DNA of 64,000 bases from Streptomyces sp. WM6378 (GTDB taxonomy: Bacteria; Actinomycetota; Actinomycetes; Streptomycetales; Streptomycetaceae), in the NCBI RefSeq assembly GCF_001279695.1, contig NZ_LGDD01000268.1:21512-85511 (forward strand). Direction: 5' to 3'. Below are positions 25,551-35,429 of the stretch, one piece after another (position 1 is the stretch's first letter; each line of letters opens with the position of its first letter). The notes under the pieces are model-generated. The model made no database searches and was not told the origin of the DNA. It saw only the letters and a list, made by a program, of their open reading frames with translations. The position numbers and the translations under genes were made by a program.

Positions 25551-26219
25551 ATGTCAGCCGCCACAGGAAACCGTACGCCCCGCGTCTACGCGCGTCGCAC
25601 GGCCGTCCTCGCTGCCGCTGCCGCGCTCGCCGCGGGCGCCGCCCTCATCACCGCCCCGGCCGCCGTGGCCTCGCCGCCCACCCCGGTCGACGCCGCCACC
25701 GCCCGCACCTACCTCGGCCAGCTGACCGTGCGGGCGGAGGGCTCGCTGACCGGCTACAGCCGCGACAAGTTCCCGCACTGGATCACCCAGTCCGGCACCT
25801 GCAACACCCGCGAGGTCGTCCTCAAGCGGGACGGCGTGAACGTCAAGACCGACTCCAGCTGCGCGGCCACCAGCGGCAGTTGGTACTCCGAGTACGACGG
25901 CGCCACCTGGACCGCCGCCTCCGACGTGGACATCGACCACCTCGTGCCGCTCGCCGAGGCCTGGCGCTCGGGCGCCAACAACTGGACCACCCCCCAGCGC
26001 CAGGGCTTCGCCAACGACCTGACCCGCCCCCAGCTGATCGCGGTCACCGACAACGTCAACCAGGCCAAGGGCGACAAGGACCCGGCCAAGTGGCTGCCCT
26101 CGGTGACCTCCTACCGCTGCACGTACGCCCGGATGTGGGTCGACGTGAAGCACTACCACAACCTCACCGTCGACTCCGCCGAGAAGTCCGCGCTGCAGGG
26201 CATCCTCAACGGCTGCTGA
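25551..26219 (+). CDS. Secreted HNH (DUF1524/GmrSD-type) nuclease
   Basis: 222 aa from ATG 25551 (AAGGGAG before it). Signal peptide with RR (VYARRTAVLAAAAALAAGAAL, cleavage near AVAS) may use Tat. The mature protein has a Cys pair (GTCNTR, SSCAA) and the HNH core DVDIDHLVPLAEAW with downstream NLTRPQLIAVTDNVNQAKGDKDPAKW, matching DUF1524-type His-Me finger nucleases. It should degrade extracellular nucleic acid, for nutrition or competition. Found singly in many Streptomyces; no immunity gene is seen next to it. Confidence 0.87.
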   Translation: MSAATGNRTPRVYARRTAVLAAAAALAAGAALITAPAAVASPPTPVDAATARTYLGQLTVRAEGSLTGYSRDKFPHWITQSGTCNTREVVLKRDGVNVKTDSSCAATSGSWYSEYDGATWTAASDVDIDHLVPLAEAWRSGANNWTTPQRQGFANDLTRPQLIAVTDNVNQAKGDKDPAKWLPSVTSYRCTYARMWVDVKHYHNLTVDSAEKSALQGILNGC

Positions 26220-26321
26220 CAGCCTGACCCCAACTGCCCTGAATTGGGCGGCTGTTGAAACCTGTCGCCCCCCTCCGTCGTTCCGTACCGTACGAACGAC
26301 CGGCGACGGAGGGGGCACCAC

Positions 26322-27995
<1,674 letters not shown>

Positions 27996-28000
27996 GAATG

Positions 28001-28017
28001 TTGAACTTGCAAGCACT
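28001..28017. promoter_or_regulatory. Candidate operator before doxX-like gene
   Basis: GTTGAACTTGCAAGCAC is an imperfect palindrome around CTTGCAAG in the unusually AT-rich 60 bases before the DoxX gene. It resembles MarR-type redox or ligand operators. No regulator gene is adjacent; assignment is tentative. Confidence 0.3.
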
Positions 28018-28077
28018 ACTGAGGGCTGCCTAACCTGTGGACCCCATCGGTCACGTCCCCAACCGAAGGAGCCCCCC

Positions 28078-28536
28078 ATGGCTTCCCCCACGCTCGACGC
28101 CGAGCGCGCGCGCCCCTACGCGCTCGCCCTGTTCCGCATCGTCATCGGCCTCCTCTTCGCCTGCCACGGCGCCGCGTCCCTGTTCGGCGTCTTCGGCGGC
28201 GCGATGGGCGGCGGCTCGATCCCCGCGGGCACCTGGCCCGGCTGGTACGCCGCGGTGATCCAGCTCGTCGGCGGCGTCCTGGTCCTGACCGGCCTGTTCA
28301 CCCGCCCGGCGGCCCTCGTCTCGTCCGGCTCGATGGCGTACGCCTACTTCAGCGTCCACCAGTCCAACGCGCTGCTCCCGCTGCAGAACGGCGGCGAGGC
28401 CTCCGCGATGTACTGCTGGGCGTTCCTGCTGCTCGTCTTCACCGGTCCCGGCGCGCTCGCCCTCGACCAGTTCCTCGGCGCCCGCCGCTCCGCCCGGCCG
28501 GCCGCCGACGCCCAGCGCGAGACCGTCACCGCCTGA
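28078..28536 (+). CDS. DoxX-family membrane protein
   Basis: 152 aa, four predicted transmembrane helices (ALFRIVIGLLFACHG, WYAAVIQLVGGVLVLTGLF, AALVSSGSMAYAYFSVHQ, YCWAFLLLVFTGPGALALD) with the family pattern RIxxGLLFxxHG near the start. DoxX-like proteins are linked to thiol and redox stress in actinobacteria (MRC complex in Mycobacterium), but this small standalone form has no assigned reaction. SD GAAGGAG is 7 nt before the ATG. An AT-rich palindromic promoter region precedes it. Confidence 0.85.
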   Translation: MASPTLDAERARPYALALFRIVIGLLFACHGAASLFGVFGGAMGGGSIPAGTWPGWYAAVIQLVGGVLVLTGLFTRPAALVSSGSMAYAYFSVHQSNALLPLQNGGEASAMYCWAFLLLVFTGPGALALDQFLGARRSARPAADAQRETVTA

Positions 28537-28600
28537 GCGGACCGACGGCCACCGCCCGAGCGGGCACCCCTGAGGCTCATGCCCCAACGCCCGCTCCACT

Positions 28601-28629
28601 GCCCGGAGTTCAGCCGCCGAACTCCGGGC
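28601..28629. terminator. Perfect 11-bp inverted repeat after doxX-like gene
   Basis: GCCCGGAGTTC (28601-28611) and GAACTCCGGGC (28619-28629) enclose a 7-nt loop. No T-run follows, as is usual for GC-rich actinobacterial terminators. It could alternatively be an operator for the following DedA gene. Confidence 0.5.
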
Positions 28630-28843
28630 AGCGGCATGCCGTCACCCGTCGGCTTCCCGGTCGCCGCTCCTGGCGATCATGACTCGCTCGACTCCCCCTG
28701 TGCTGTGCCACCACCCACCCCTGAAAGAAACGCACAGGGGCCCGGGCGTACGCTGTACGGCTGTACCGCTGCCCCTGCCGCTTCCCCGCGACACCGCGGT
28801 ATTCCGGGTCCCGGGGAACCGACGAAGCCGCAGAGGAGCGAAC

Positions 28844-29470
28844 GTGCTGGAGAGTGTGGGGGCGCTGACGTCCAGCCCCTGGATCTACGCCGTGGTCACG
28901 CTCTCCGTGCTGCTCGACGTGTTCCTTCCCGTGCTGCCCAGCGGCGTGCTCGTGATCACGGCGGCGACCACGGCGGCCGGGTCCGCCGGGGCCGGCGCCG
29001 CCACTCAGACCGGGCACGCCGATCTGTTCGCCCTCGCCGCGTGCGCCGCGACCGCCTCCGTCCTCGGCGACCTCATCGCATACCGTCTCGCGCGGCGCGG
29101 CGGCGCCCGCCTGGAGCGCGCCATCGCCCGCTCCCGCCGCCTGACCCGGGCGCAGGAACGACTCGGCATCGCACTCAGCCGGGGCGGCGGCGGCCTCGTC
29201 GTCATCGCGCGCTTCGCCCCCGCCGGGCGCTCGGTCGTCTCGCTGAGCGCGGGCGCCGCGCACCGCAAGGTCCGCGAGTTCCTGCCCTGGTCGGCGCTGG
29301 CGGGCGTGGCCTGGGCGACGTACAGCGTGGGGCTCGGCTACTTCGGCGGGCAGTGGCTGGGCGCGACCTGGCTGGGCACGGCGGTGTCGGTGCTCGCCCT
29401 GTTCGCGGCGGGCGGCCTCGCGGCGTACGTCATGAAGCGCCCGGCCCCGGCGGCGGCCTCGGCGTCCTGA
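28844..29470 (+). CDS. DedA/VTT-domain membrane protein
   Basis: 208 aa from GTG 28844 (SD AGAGGAGC); longer frames add a low-quality extension. Helices PWIYAVVTLSVLLDVFLPVLPSGVLVI, a Gly/Ala loop, and the DedA signature region GDLIAYRLARRGG...RFAPAGRSVVSLSAGAA...FLPWSALAGVAWATYSVGLGYFGG are present. DedA proteins are half-transporters of lipid carriers (undecaprenyl phosphate, phosphatidylethanolamine) or have roles in envelope homeostasis. The key Arg-Phe-x-P-x-x-R motif is intact. Specific lipid unknown. Confidence 0.85.
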   Translation: MLESVGALTSSPWIYAVVTLSVLLDVFLPVLPSGVLVITAATTAAGSAGAGAATQTGHADLFALAACAATASVLGDLIAYRLARRGGARLERAIARSRRLTRAQERLGIALSRGGGGLVVIARFAPAGRSVVSLSAGAAHRKVREFLPWSALAGVAWATYSVGLGYFGGQWLGATWLGTAVSVLALFAAGGLAAYVMKRPAPAAASAS

Positions 29471-29522
29471 CGAGGGCGCGCGCCACACCTTCAGGCACCC
29501 CGGTTACGGGCCCTCGGCAGCG

Positions 29523-29753
29523 TTACGCGGGCCTCCTCGCGGCGGCTCCCCGCACCTCAAGCCCGGCGAGGAGCTCACGCGTCGCCTCGGCTATCTCGTC
29601 CACCGCGCGCTCGAACACTTCCCGGTTGTGCGCGGCGGGCACCCGGAAGCCGGACACCTTGCGTACGTACTGGAGGGCGGCGGCCCTGATGTCGTCGTCG
29701 GTGGCCTCCTCCGGCATGGCCGGCGGCCTGAGCGTCTTGATGCTTCTGCACAT
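29523..29753 (-). CDS. DUF2277 small protein
   Basis: 76 aa from ATG 29753. It begins MCRSIKTLRPP and continues DDDIRAAALQYVRKVSGFR and AHNREVFERAVDEIAEATRELL, a complete match to the DUF2277 pattern (MCR-x-IK-x-L start; helical body). Function is unknown; these proteins are widespread in actinobacteria and predicted cytoplasmic. The conserved Cys at position 2 may be functional. An SD-like GGGGG lies immediately upstream. Divergent from the S4 protein gene. Confidence 0.87.
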   Translation of the reverse strand: MCRSIKTLRPPAMPEEATDDDIRAAALQYVRKVSGFRVPAAHNREVFERAVDEIAEATRELLAGLEVRGAAARRPA

Positions 29754-29874
29754 GCCCCCAGTGTGACCGACACCACTGACAACGACCCCGGGCTCCTGGG
29801 AGCCGCCCGCTCCCCCGTGGTCCGCGTCCGAAATGCGCGAGGTTCCGCCAGGGCATCCGTCTAAAGTCGAAGGC

Positions 29875-30294
29875 ATGGCGGAACAGGCGAACGGCACAGG
29901 CACCAGCACCGGCCCCGTACGCGTCGACAGCTGGATCTGGTCGGTCCGGCTCACCAAGACGCGCTCCCAGGCGGGCACGGCCTGCCGGGCCGGTCACGTC
30001 CAGGTCAACGGCGAGCGCGTGAAGGCCGCCCACCAGGTCAAGGTGGGCGACGAGGTGCGGCTGCGCATGGACGGCCGGGAGCGGATCGTCAAGGTCGTCA
30101 CGCTGCTGCGCAAGCGCGTCGGCGCCCCGGTCGCGGTCGAGGCGTACATCGACAACAGCCCGCCGCCGCCCGCCCGCGCGGACGTGCTCGCGGCCGGCGT
30201 TCGGGACCGGGGTCTCGGCCGGCCGACCAAGCGCGACCGGCGCGAGATGGAGCGCCTGCGCGGCCTCGCGGAGAGCCGCCGCACGGCGGGCTGA
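29875..30294 (+). CDS. S4-domain RNA-binding protein (Hsp15-like)
   Basis: 139 aa. S4 fold at residues 15-65 (VRVDSWIWSVRLTKTRSQAGTACRAGHVQVNGERVK) followed by QVKVGDEVRLRMDG and a basic tail (GRPTKRDRREMERLRG), as in Hsp15/YrfH-type proteins that bind stalled 50S-peptidyl-tRNA complexes. A -10-like TAAAGT (29862-29867) ends 7 nt before the ATG, so a leaderless transcript is possible even though GAAGG overlaps the gap. Monocistronic. Confidence 0.85.
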   Translation: MAEQANGTGTSTGPVRVDSWIWSVRLTKTRSQAGTACRAGHVQVNGERVKAAHQVKVGDEVRLRMDGRERIVKVVTLLRKRVGAPVAVEAYIDNSPPPPARADVLAAGVRDRGLGRPTKRDRREMERLRGLAESRRTAG

Positions 30295-30415
30295 GGGCAC
30301 CGGCCGGAGTTCCGCGCCGATTAACTCAGGGGCCAACTTCCCCTGTTGCGGAGTAGCTTGGTGGCTTGAACCGGGGGCCAGGGGAAGCCCCCGATCCGTC
30401 CCTCAAGGACCCACC

Positions 30416-30697
30416 ATGATCCTCTGGATGATCCTTCTCGCTCTGATCCTGTACGGATTCGGCCTCAGCCTCGGCAGCATCATCTTCTGGGTGGCCGTCG
30501 TGGCCGTACTGCTCACCGTCCTGCGCCGCCCGGGCGGCGGCCCGGCCTCCGGCTCGGGCGGCGGAGGCGGAGGCGGCGGGGCCGGCCGCATGGACGCCGA
30601 CTACCGCGCCTACCGCGCCCGCCGGGACCGAATGGACCGCTGGGAGCGCCGATACCGGCGCGAACGCCAGGGCCTGTTCTCCCGCCACCGCAACTGA
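30416..30697 (+). CDS. Small membrane protein, unknown function
   Basis: 93 aa. One long or two short N-terminal transmembrane helices (MILWMILLALILYGFGLSLG / IIFWVAVVAVLLTVLRR) are followed by a glycine run (GSGGGGGGGGAG) and a strongly basic, aromatic C-terminal helix (RMDADYRAYRARRDRMDRWERRYRRER). No family was recognised. The layout (membrane anchor, flexible Gly linker, amphipathic basic tail) suggests a peripheral interaction with nucleic acid or acidic lipid (inference). SD AAGGACC lies just upstream, with a -10-like TAGCTT near 30354. Confidence 0.7.
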   Translation: MILWMILLALILYGFGLSLGSIIFWVAVVAVLLTVLRRPGGGPASGSGGGGGGGGAGRMDADYRAYRARRDRMDRWERRYRRERQGLFSRHRN

Positions 30698-30721
30698 CCG
30701 AGCGGCGCGACGGCTGACTGA

Positions 30722-31813
30722 CTAAAGCCAGCCGTTGCGCCGGAACCCCCGATGAATGACGAAACAGGCCGCCGCCATGAGCCCGAGCGCCATGAAGTAG
30801 CCGTACCGCCAGTGCAGTTCGGGCATGTTCTCGAAGTTCATGCCGTAGATGCCGCACACCATGGTCGGCACGGCGACGATGGCCGCCCACGCGGTGATCT
30901 TCCGCATGTCCTCGTTCTGGGCCACCGTGACCTGGGCGAGGTGGGCCTGGAGGATGGAGTCGAGCAGCCCGTCGAAGGCGGCGATCTGTTCGGTGGTACG
31001 GAGCAGATGGTCGGCGACGTCGCGGAAGTACGGCCTGACCTCCGGGGCGACCGAAGGCATCGCTTCACCGGCGAGCTTCTGCAGCGGCCGGTCCAGCGGA
31101 GCCACCGCCCGCTTCAGTTCGAGCAGTTCGCGCTTGAGCTGGTAGATCCGGCCCGCGTCGCCGCGTCCGGCGTTCTCGGCGAACACGGCCGTCTCGACCG
31201 CGTCCATGTCGCTCTGCATGGCGTCGACGACGGCGAGGTACTCGTCGACGACGTGGTCGGCGATGGCGTGCAACACCGCGGAGGGCCCCTTGGCGAGCCG
31301 CTCGCGCTCCTGCTCCAGCTCCTCCCGCAGCGGGCCGAGCGAACCGTGCATGCCGTGCCGCACGGTGATGGCGAAGTCGGATCCGGTGAACACCATCAGC
31401 TCGCCGGTGTCCACCACCTCGCTGCTGGCGGTGAGCTCCTCGTGCTCGACGTACCGGCACGTCTTGAAGACGGAGAACAGGATGTCGTCGTACGGCACGA
31501 CCTTGGGGCGCTGGTGCGCGGTCACCGCGTCCTCGACGGCCAGCGGGTGCAGCCCGAACAGCTCGGCGAGCCCGGCGAACTCCTCCTGGGTCGGCTCGTG
31601 CAGCCCGATCCAGACGAAGGCCCCGTCGCCCAGTTTGCGCACCCGGCGCAGCGCCTCGTCGACGGGGCAGTCGTCCTTCTGCCGCACTCCGTCGACGTAC
31701 ACCGCACAGTTGACGACGGCGCTCCCCAGGGGCGAGCGCGCCGGATGGCTGAGGTCGACGGTCCGCCGGTAGGCGCGGCGCACCGCCCTCCGCAGATTCC
31801 GCATCATCGCCAC
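30722..31813 (-). CDS. corA: CorA-family Mg2+/Co2+ transporter
   Basis: 363 aa from GTG 31813 (GGGAAG, 6-nt spacer; ATG 31807 also possible). A large cytoplasmic N-terminal domain (FVWIGLHEPTQEEFAGLAELFGLHPLAVEDA) and long stalk helix precede two C-terminal helices with the signature YGMNFENMPE between them. The GMN selectivity motif is intact. It imports Mg2+ (or Co2+/Ni2+) as a pentamer. The stretch RRAVRRAYRR at the N-terminus resembles the start of the upstream DUF1990 protein. Preceded by a gap with short tandem repeats. Confidence 0.92.
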   Translation of the reverse strand: MAMMRNLRRAVRRAYRRTVDLSHPARSPLGSAVVNCAVYVDGVRQKDDCPVDEALRRVRKLGDGAFVWIGLHEPTQEEFAGLAELFGLHPLAVEDAVTAHQRPKVVPYDDILFSVFKTCRYVEHEELTASSEVVDTGELMVFTGSDFAITVRHGMHGSLGPLREELEQERERLAKGPSAVLHAIADHVVDEYLAVVDAMQSDMDAVETAVFAENAGRGDAGRIYQLKRELLELKRAVAPLDRPLQKLAGEAMPSVAPEVRPYFRDVADHLLRTTEQIAAFDGLLDSILQAHLAQVTVAQNEDMRKITAWAAIVAVPTMVCGIYGMNFENMPELHWRYGYFMALGLMAAACFVIHRGFRRNGWL

Positions 31814-31887
31814 GACCAGCTTCCCTTCCCGTCACCGAACGAGCGGCCAGTGTGCCACCGTCTCCTGTACGCACCACATCGGGAGGC

Positions 31888-31938
31888 GCCTTGGCCGGGA
31901 GACACTTCGCCCGGGAGACGCCTTGGCCGGGAGACACC
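31888..31938. repeat. Direct repeats between corA and DUF1990 genes
   Basis: GCCTTGGCCGGGAGACAC occurs exactly twice (31888-31905 and 31920-31937), separated by a related 14-mer TTCGCCCGGGAGAC. This gives three GGGAGAC units spaced about 15 bases in the corA upstream region. Possible multi-site binding element or slippage product. Confidence 0.65.
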
Positions 31939-31996
31939 CCGGCCAGGAGGGGCCCACCTGGCAGGCGCCCTCCTTGGGAGACGAGGCGGGCCCCGC

Positions 31997-32563
31997 CTAC
32001 GTTCCCCGGCGGACGCCGGCCGCCACCGACACGAGATAGCGCCGGGTGGCCAGGTCCTGGAGCAGCCGCGTGAGGGGCCCGCCGAGGCGGGAGTACCAGC
32101 GAGCGGGCCGCGAGAAAGCAGTGACTTCGAACCAGACAAGCCCATCGGGCTCGCGCCCCACGACGAACGACTCCTCGCCGCACTCGGGGTGCCCGGGCAG
32201 GGTGCCGTAGGCGAATCCGATGCGTTCGGCGGCGCGTACGGTCCATACGACGCGGCACGGGATGACGAGGCGCGGGAACGGCAGCCCCGGCAGCCGCAGG
32301 ACGACGAGCGCGGTCGCGCCGGGCACGGCGGGAGCGGCGGGCCACACCCCGAACCCGGCGCCGCGCTGCGCGCCCCAGGCCAGCACGTGCGCCCCGGCCC
32401 GCTCGAAGGTGTCCTGCCCGTACCCGACGAGGATCCGCCGCCGGAAGGTCCGGTATCCGCCGGGCAGCACGAGGCCTTCCGTCGCGCCGACCTCGGCGTA
32501 ACCGGGCTCCGTAGCGAGGGCACGGCGGTAGGCCCTTCGCAGACTCCGCTTCACGCCGGCCAT
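31997..32563 (-). CDS. DUF1990 (UPF0548) family protein
   Basis: 188 aa from ATG 32563 (SD GGGGTGAG). Family landmarks are GYRTFRRRILVGYGQDTFERAGAHVLAWGAQRGAGF, a beta-rich middle (RIGFAYGTLPGHPECGEESFVV) and WFEVTAFSRPARWYSRLGGPLTRLLQDLATRRYL near the end. The fold resembles START/SRPBCC-like proteins in plants and actinobacteria; no activity is known. It is co-directional with corA 183 bases downstream and may share expression. Confidence 0.83.
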   Translation of the reverse strand: MAGVKRSLRRAYRRALATEPGYAEVGATEGLVLPGGYRTFRRRILVGYGQDTFERAGAHVLAWGAQRGAGFGVWPAAPAVPGATALVVLRLPGLPFPRLVIPCRVVWTVRAAERIGFAYGTLPGHPECGEESFVVGREPDGLVWFEVTAFSRPARWYSRLGGPLTRLLQDLATRRYLVSVAAGVRRGT

Positions 32564-32733
32564 GTGCTCACCCCGCACCACATTCCATCCCGAAACCACA
32601 CGGCACCGCACCCGAACCACCAAGCCCCCGGGACCCCATGAATCCGCCGGACCCCACCCTGCACAGGGGTTACGTTTCAGCCAACCACAGGCGTAATCTC
32701 AGCCATCCGGCGGAGTCCTCCCCGCTCTTGACC

Positions 32734-32749
32734 CGCCGGAATTCCGGCG
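32734..32749. repeat. Perfect 16-bp palindrome
   Basis: CGCCGGAATTCCGGCG is self-complementary over 16 bases in the 444-base gap between DUF1990 and the DUF6879 remnant. It could be a dimeric regulator site; which gene it would serve is unclear. Confidence 0.45.
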
Positions 32750-32786
32750 CCGAGCGCATCCCCGAGCGCGCTGTGGCCCCGGCCGA

Positions 32787-32816
32787 GAAGCCCCGTCCGC
32801 ACCCCGGCGGGGCTTC
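32787..32816. terminator. GC hairpin in DUF1990-DUF6879 gap
   Basis: GAAGCCCCG (32787-32795) pairs with CGGGGCTTC (32808-32816), with extra CCG/CGG pairing inside. It may be a terminator or leader structure. Nothing else is identifiable in 32564-33007. Confidence 0.45.
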
Positions 32817-33007
32817 CCGCTGAACGCGGCGCGCCCCCATTTTGTCGCTGGACGGAGCGGGTCGCCATGGCCGCCCCCGCCGCCCCCAGATTGCGCGCAA
32901 CCGGCCCCCGGGAGCCTCCGCTTCGCAATCTGCCGCAATCGCTGAGCGGGGCGGGGGTGGTCCGTCGCATCCTGGCTTACCAACCAGCCCGGATGGAAGG
33001 CAGCAAC

Positions 33008-33749
33008 ATGACGCTCCGGTTCATGGGCACCACCAGTGACGACGGCGAGTGCCCCACGCTGTACGAGGTCGAAGGGACCGACAACGTCCTGGTCCAAGGA
33101 GAGCGGGTGACCGACCCGGAGCAGTTGGCGCGGCTGCGCGACGTGAAGGAGTCCGAGACCTTCGTCGTCGTCCCCCGGAACCTCCTCACCCGCTATGCCC
33201 CGCGGGAGGCAGTAGCCGACCTGGTGCCCTTCACCGAAGTGACCCACCTCTTCAAGGACTTCAAGCACACGGCATGGCGCCTTGAGACGCGCCGCGGGTA
33301 CGCATCCGATCGCAAGGGCGCCAAGTGGCAGCGCTGGCAGGCGGGCGAGGACATCGCCGCCGAGCCGTTCGACGACTGGCGCACCAACGTCCGCGAGCAG
33401 ACCGAGCAGGGGAAGCGGTTCGAGCGAGTACGCCTTGGTCGACGACCCGCCGACGGAAGGACAGCGGTACCTCCTGGCCTCAGGTCTCGGCAATGTCCTC
33501 GCCGGCGAGGACATCCGCAACCTAGCCCGGGTGGACGCCGAGAAGCTCGGCCTGCCCGACTGGGACTTCTGGCTCTTCGACTCCCGCACCCTGGTCCGCT
33601 TCGTCTTCGACGACCAGGACACCACCCTGGGCGTCATCGTCAGCGAAGACCCCACCGAAGTCCTCGCCGCCTGCCAGGCCCGCGACAAGGCCTGGCATCA
33701 CGCGGTACGTACCGAGGAGTTCCAGCGGCGGGTACGTTCCACGATGTGA
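33008..33749 (+). pseudogene. DUF6879-family gene interrupted by a +1 frameshift
   Basis: From ATG 33008 the frame reads LFKDFKHTAWRLETRRGYASD ... QGKRFERVRL, then becomes Arg-rich nonsense. The expected continuation VDDPPTEGQRYLLASG...DWDFWLFDSRTLVRFVFDD...RRVRSTM is in the next frame, ending at TGA 33749. Dropping one G at about 33437 (CTT-G-GTC) restores a ~246-aa DUF6879 protein with no other damage. This is either a recent single-base insertion, an assembly error or a programmed shift. Its stop overlaps the start of the Scr1-like regulator gene (GTGA), the usual arrangement for this pair. Function of DUF6879 unknown. Confidence 0.8.
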
Positions 33750-34588
33750 CCACGGATTTCCAGAGCGCAAGGCACGCCCTCGGTGCGCGACTGCGCGAAC
33801 TGCGCACCGAGGCAGGCCTGAGCGGTAAAGGGATCGCCGAACGGCTCGGCTGGCAGCGCTCCAAGGTGTCCCGCCTGGAACTCGGGAAGCAGACGCCAAC
33901 CACGAGCGACCTGAACTCCTGGGCGCACGCGGTTGGCCGACCGGACCTGGCAGGCGAGCTGACCGGTCGGTTGTCCGGGATCGAGACGAAGTACCGCTCG
34001 TGGCGCAGGCAGTTGGCGACAGGGCACCGCGCCAGGCAGGAACTCGCCATCGCCGAGACCGCGGACACCAAGACAATCCGCGGGCTGGAAGTCGCGCGTA
34101 TCCCCGGCCTGTTCCAGACGCCGGACTACGCCCGGGCCACCTTTGCGGCCAACTCCGAATTCCGGCAGATCGCAAAGGACATTGACGACGCGGTGCGCAC
34201 GCGCATGCGCCGCCAACAAGCGCTCTACGAGCCGGGCAAGAGGTTTCGGTTCCTGGTGTGGGAGGCAGCCCTGTACGTGCGGATGTGCTCCGCCGAGGTT
34301 CATGCCGCGCAGCTGGACCGGCTCATCAGCCTGATCGGCCTGGACACCATCGAGCTTGGGATCGTGCCCCTGGGCGCACAGTTGCGGCGTACTCCGGCCC
34401 ATGGCTTCTGGATCTATGACCGCCGTCTCGTCATCGTGGAAACAATCGACACAGAGATGTGGATCGGTGACGAGGACTCGATCCAGCTGTACGAACGAGC
34501 GTGGGACTGGCTGGCCGAGTCAGCCGTGTACGGCCCGCACGCGCACAGGATCATCGCGCGAGCCCGAGCGTCCCCCAACACCATGTGA
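33746..34588 (+). CDS. XRE-family Scr1-like (DUF5753) regulator
   Basis: 280 aa from GTG 33746, overlapping the DUF6879 stop. N-terminal helix-turn-helix (LGARLRELRTEAGLSGKGIAERLGWQRSKVSRLELGKQTPTTSDL) followed by the DUF5753/Scr1 domain (EVARIPGLFQTPDYARA, RRQQALYEPGKRFRFLVWEAAL, LDTIELGIVPLGAQLRRTPAHGFWIYD, YERAWDWLAESAVYG). These regulators, abundant in Streptomyces, are described as antitoxin-like partners of DUF397 proteins. No DUF397 gene is seen here; the neighbour is the damaged DUF6879 gene. Because it is in frame with the 5' half of that gene, a fused reading frame exists but is not meaningful. Confidence 0.87.
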   Translation: MTTDFQSARHALGARLRELRTEAGLSGKGIAERLGWQRSKVSRLELGKQTPTTSDLNSWAHAVGRPDLAGELTGRLSGIETKYRSWRRQLATGHRARQELAIAETADTKTIRGLEVARIPGLFQTPDYARATFAANSEFRQIAKDIDDAVRTRMRRQQALYEPGKRFRFLVWEAALYVRMCSAEVHAAQLDRLISLIGLDTIELGIVPLGAQLRRTPAHGFWIYDRRLVIVETIDTEMWIGDEDSIQLYERAWDWLAESAVYGPHAHRIIARARASPNTM

Positions 34589-34721
34589 GCAATCGCGGCG
34601 AACCTGCTGCCTGCCGTACGCAATCGCACGCAATCGCCCAGCCGACGCCCCGGGGTTCTTCCTACGTTGCTGGTCACGGCGCGCCCGCGCCTCTTCGAGC
34701 ACCCCACGACGGAGGCACCCC

Positions 34722-35246
34722 ATGACCGTTCCCGGCCCATCACCAGCAACTCCCCTCACCGAGTCCAAGTCGGACAGGGAAGCCGTTTCCCGCTGGCTGG
34801 CGGGCAGCCTCAACCGCCCGGCCAACGCCCACCAGGAGTGGGCGGACACCGGCATCGCGATCCTCGCCCTGGGTCGTCGCCTCTCCGCCGTACGCATCGC
34901 GGAAGACCTGGTGTACGCCGTCACCGCCACCACGGTCCCGGCCACCGTGGCCCGCGTCCTGCGCGAGGTCCTGCACGGGCCCGTGATCCACGACCCGCGC
35001 GGACAGCGCTTCTACGCCCTGGTACCGGCGTCGCCTTCGAGCGGCCGCCTCGGCCCGTACGCGACCTACCTCGGCCTCGGCCACTTCGTCGGCGTGCCCC
35101 GCGTCGAGAGCACGGCGCCGAGCCGATTCGTGACGAGCTACTGGGCAGCGCCCATGCTCCGCCCCGGCGACCTCTGCGACCCGATCCGGCTGGCCAGCAT
35201 GCTCGCGGTCGGATCGGACGCGCTGGCGAGCAGGGACGAGTCATGA
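34722..35246 (+). CDS. Hypothetical protein, accessory patch
   Basis: 174 aa from ATG 34722 (GGAGG, 6-nt spacer). No domain recognised. It has an acidic/Ser-rich start, then helical AVSRWLAGSLN, RRLSAVRIAEDLVYAV, ATVARVLREVLHGPVIHDPRGQRFYALVP and a GHFVGVPRVEST segment. It starts 133 bases after the Scr1-like gene and overlaps a 40-codon reading frame at its end (ATGA). The mixed alpha/beta pattern with HGPVIHDP...RFYALV is seen, from memory, in other unnamed Streptomyces proteins next to XRE regulators. Function unknown. Confidence 0.7.
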   Translation: MTVPGPSPATPLTESKSDREAVSRWLAGSLNRPANAHQEWADTGIAILALGRRLSAVRIAEDLVYAVTATTVPATVARVLREVLHGPVIHDPRGQRFYALVPASPSSGRLGPYATYLGLGHFVGVPRVESTAPSRFVTSYWAAPMLRPGDLCDPIRLASMLAVGSDALASRDES

Positions 35247-35365
35247 CCGGTACGAGCCCCGGGTACGTACGTGACCCCGAGTGCCGCGAGGCCCGCAACC
35301 TCCGCCGGGCGGGAGGCTCTCCGTCCTCGGGCTGCTGCGCCGTCACCTGCGCTGATGGTCGCTGA
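35243..35365 (+). CDS. Possible 40-aa small protein
   Basis: Its ATG overlaps the previous stop (ATGA), which favours coupled translation. The product (MTGTSPGYVRDPECREARNL...CCAVTCADGR) is hydrophilic with four Cys, three of them clustered at the C-terminus. No homology is recognised and the length makes a chance frame possible. Confidence 0.3.
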   Translation: MTGTSPGYVRDPECREARNLRRAGGSPSSGCCAVTCADGR

Positions 35366-35429
35366 CATCCACGGTCTTTCATGGCTGTCCGTCGTCGTTG
35401 TCACGCGGTTGGACACCCAGCGTGCTTCC

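Noticed and set aside
31888..31938. CRISPR-like array
   Set aside because: Only two or three ~15-bp units with no regular spacers and no cas genes.
32867..34588. 573-codon plus-strand frame apparently fusing DUF6879 and the XRE regulator
   Set aside because: The middle section is Arg-rich nonsense created by the frameshift; the DUF6879 C-terminus and regulator GTG start are clear in the correct frames.
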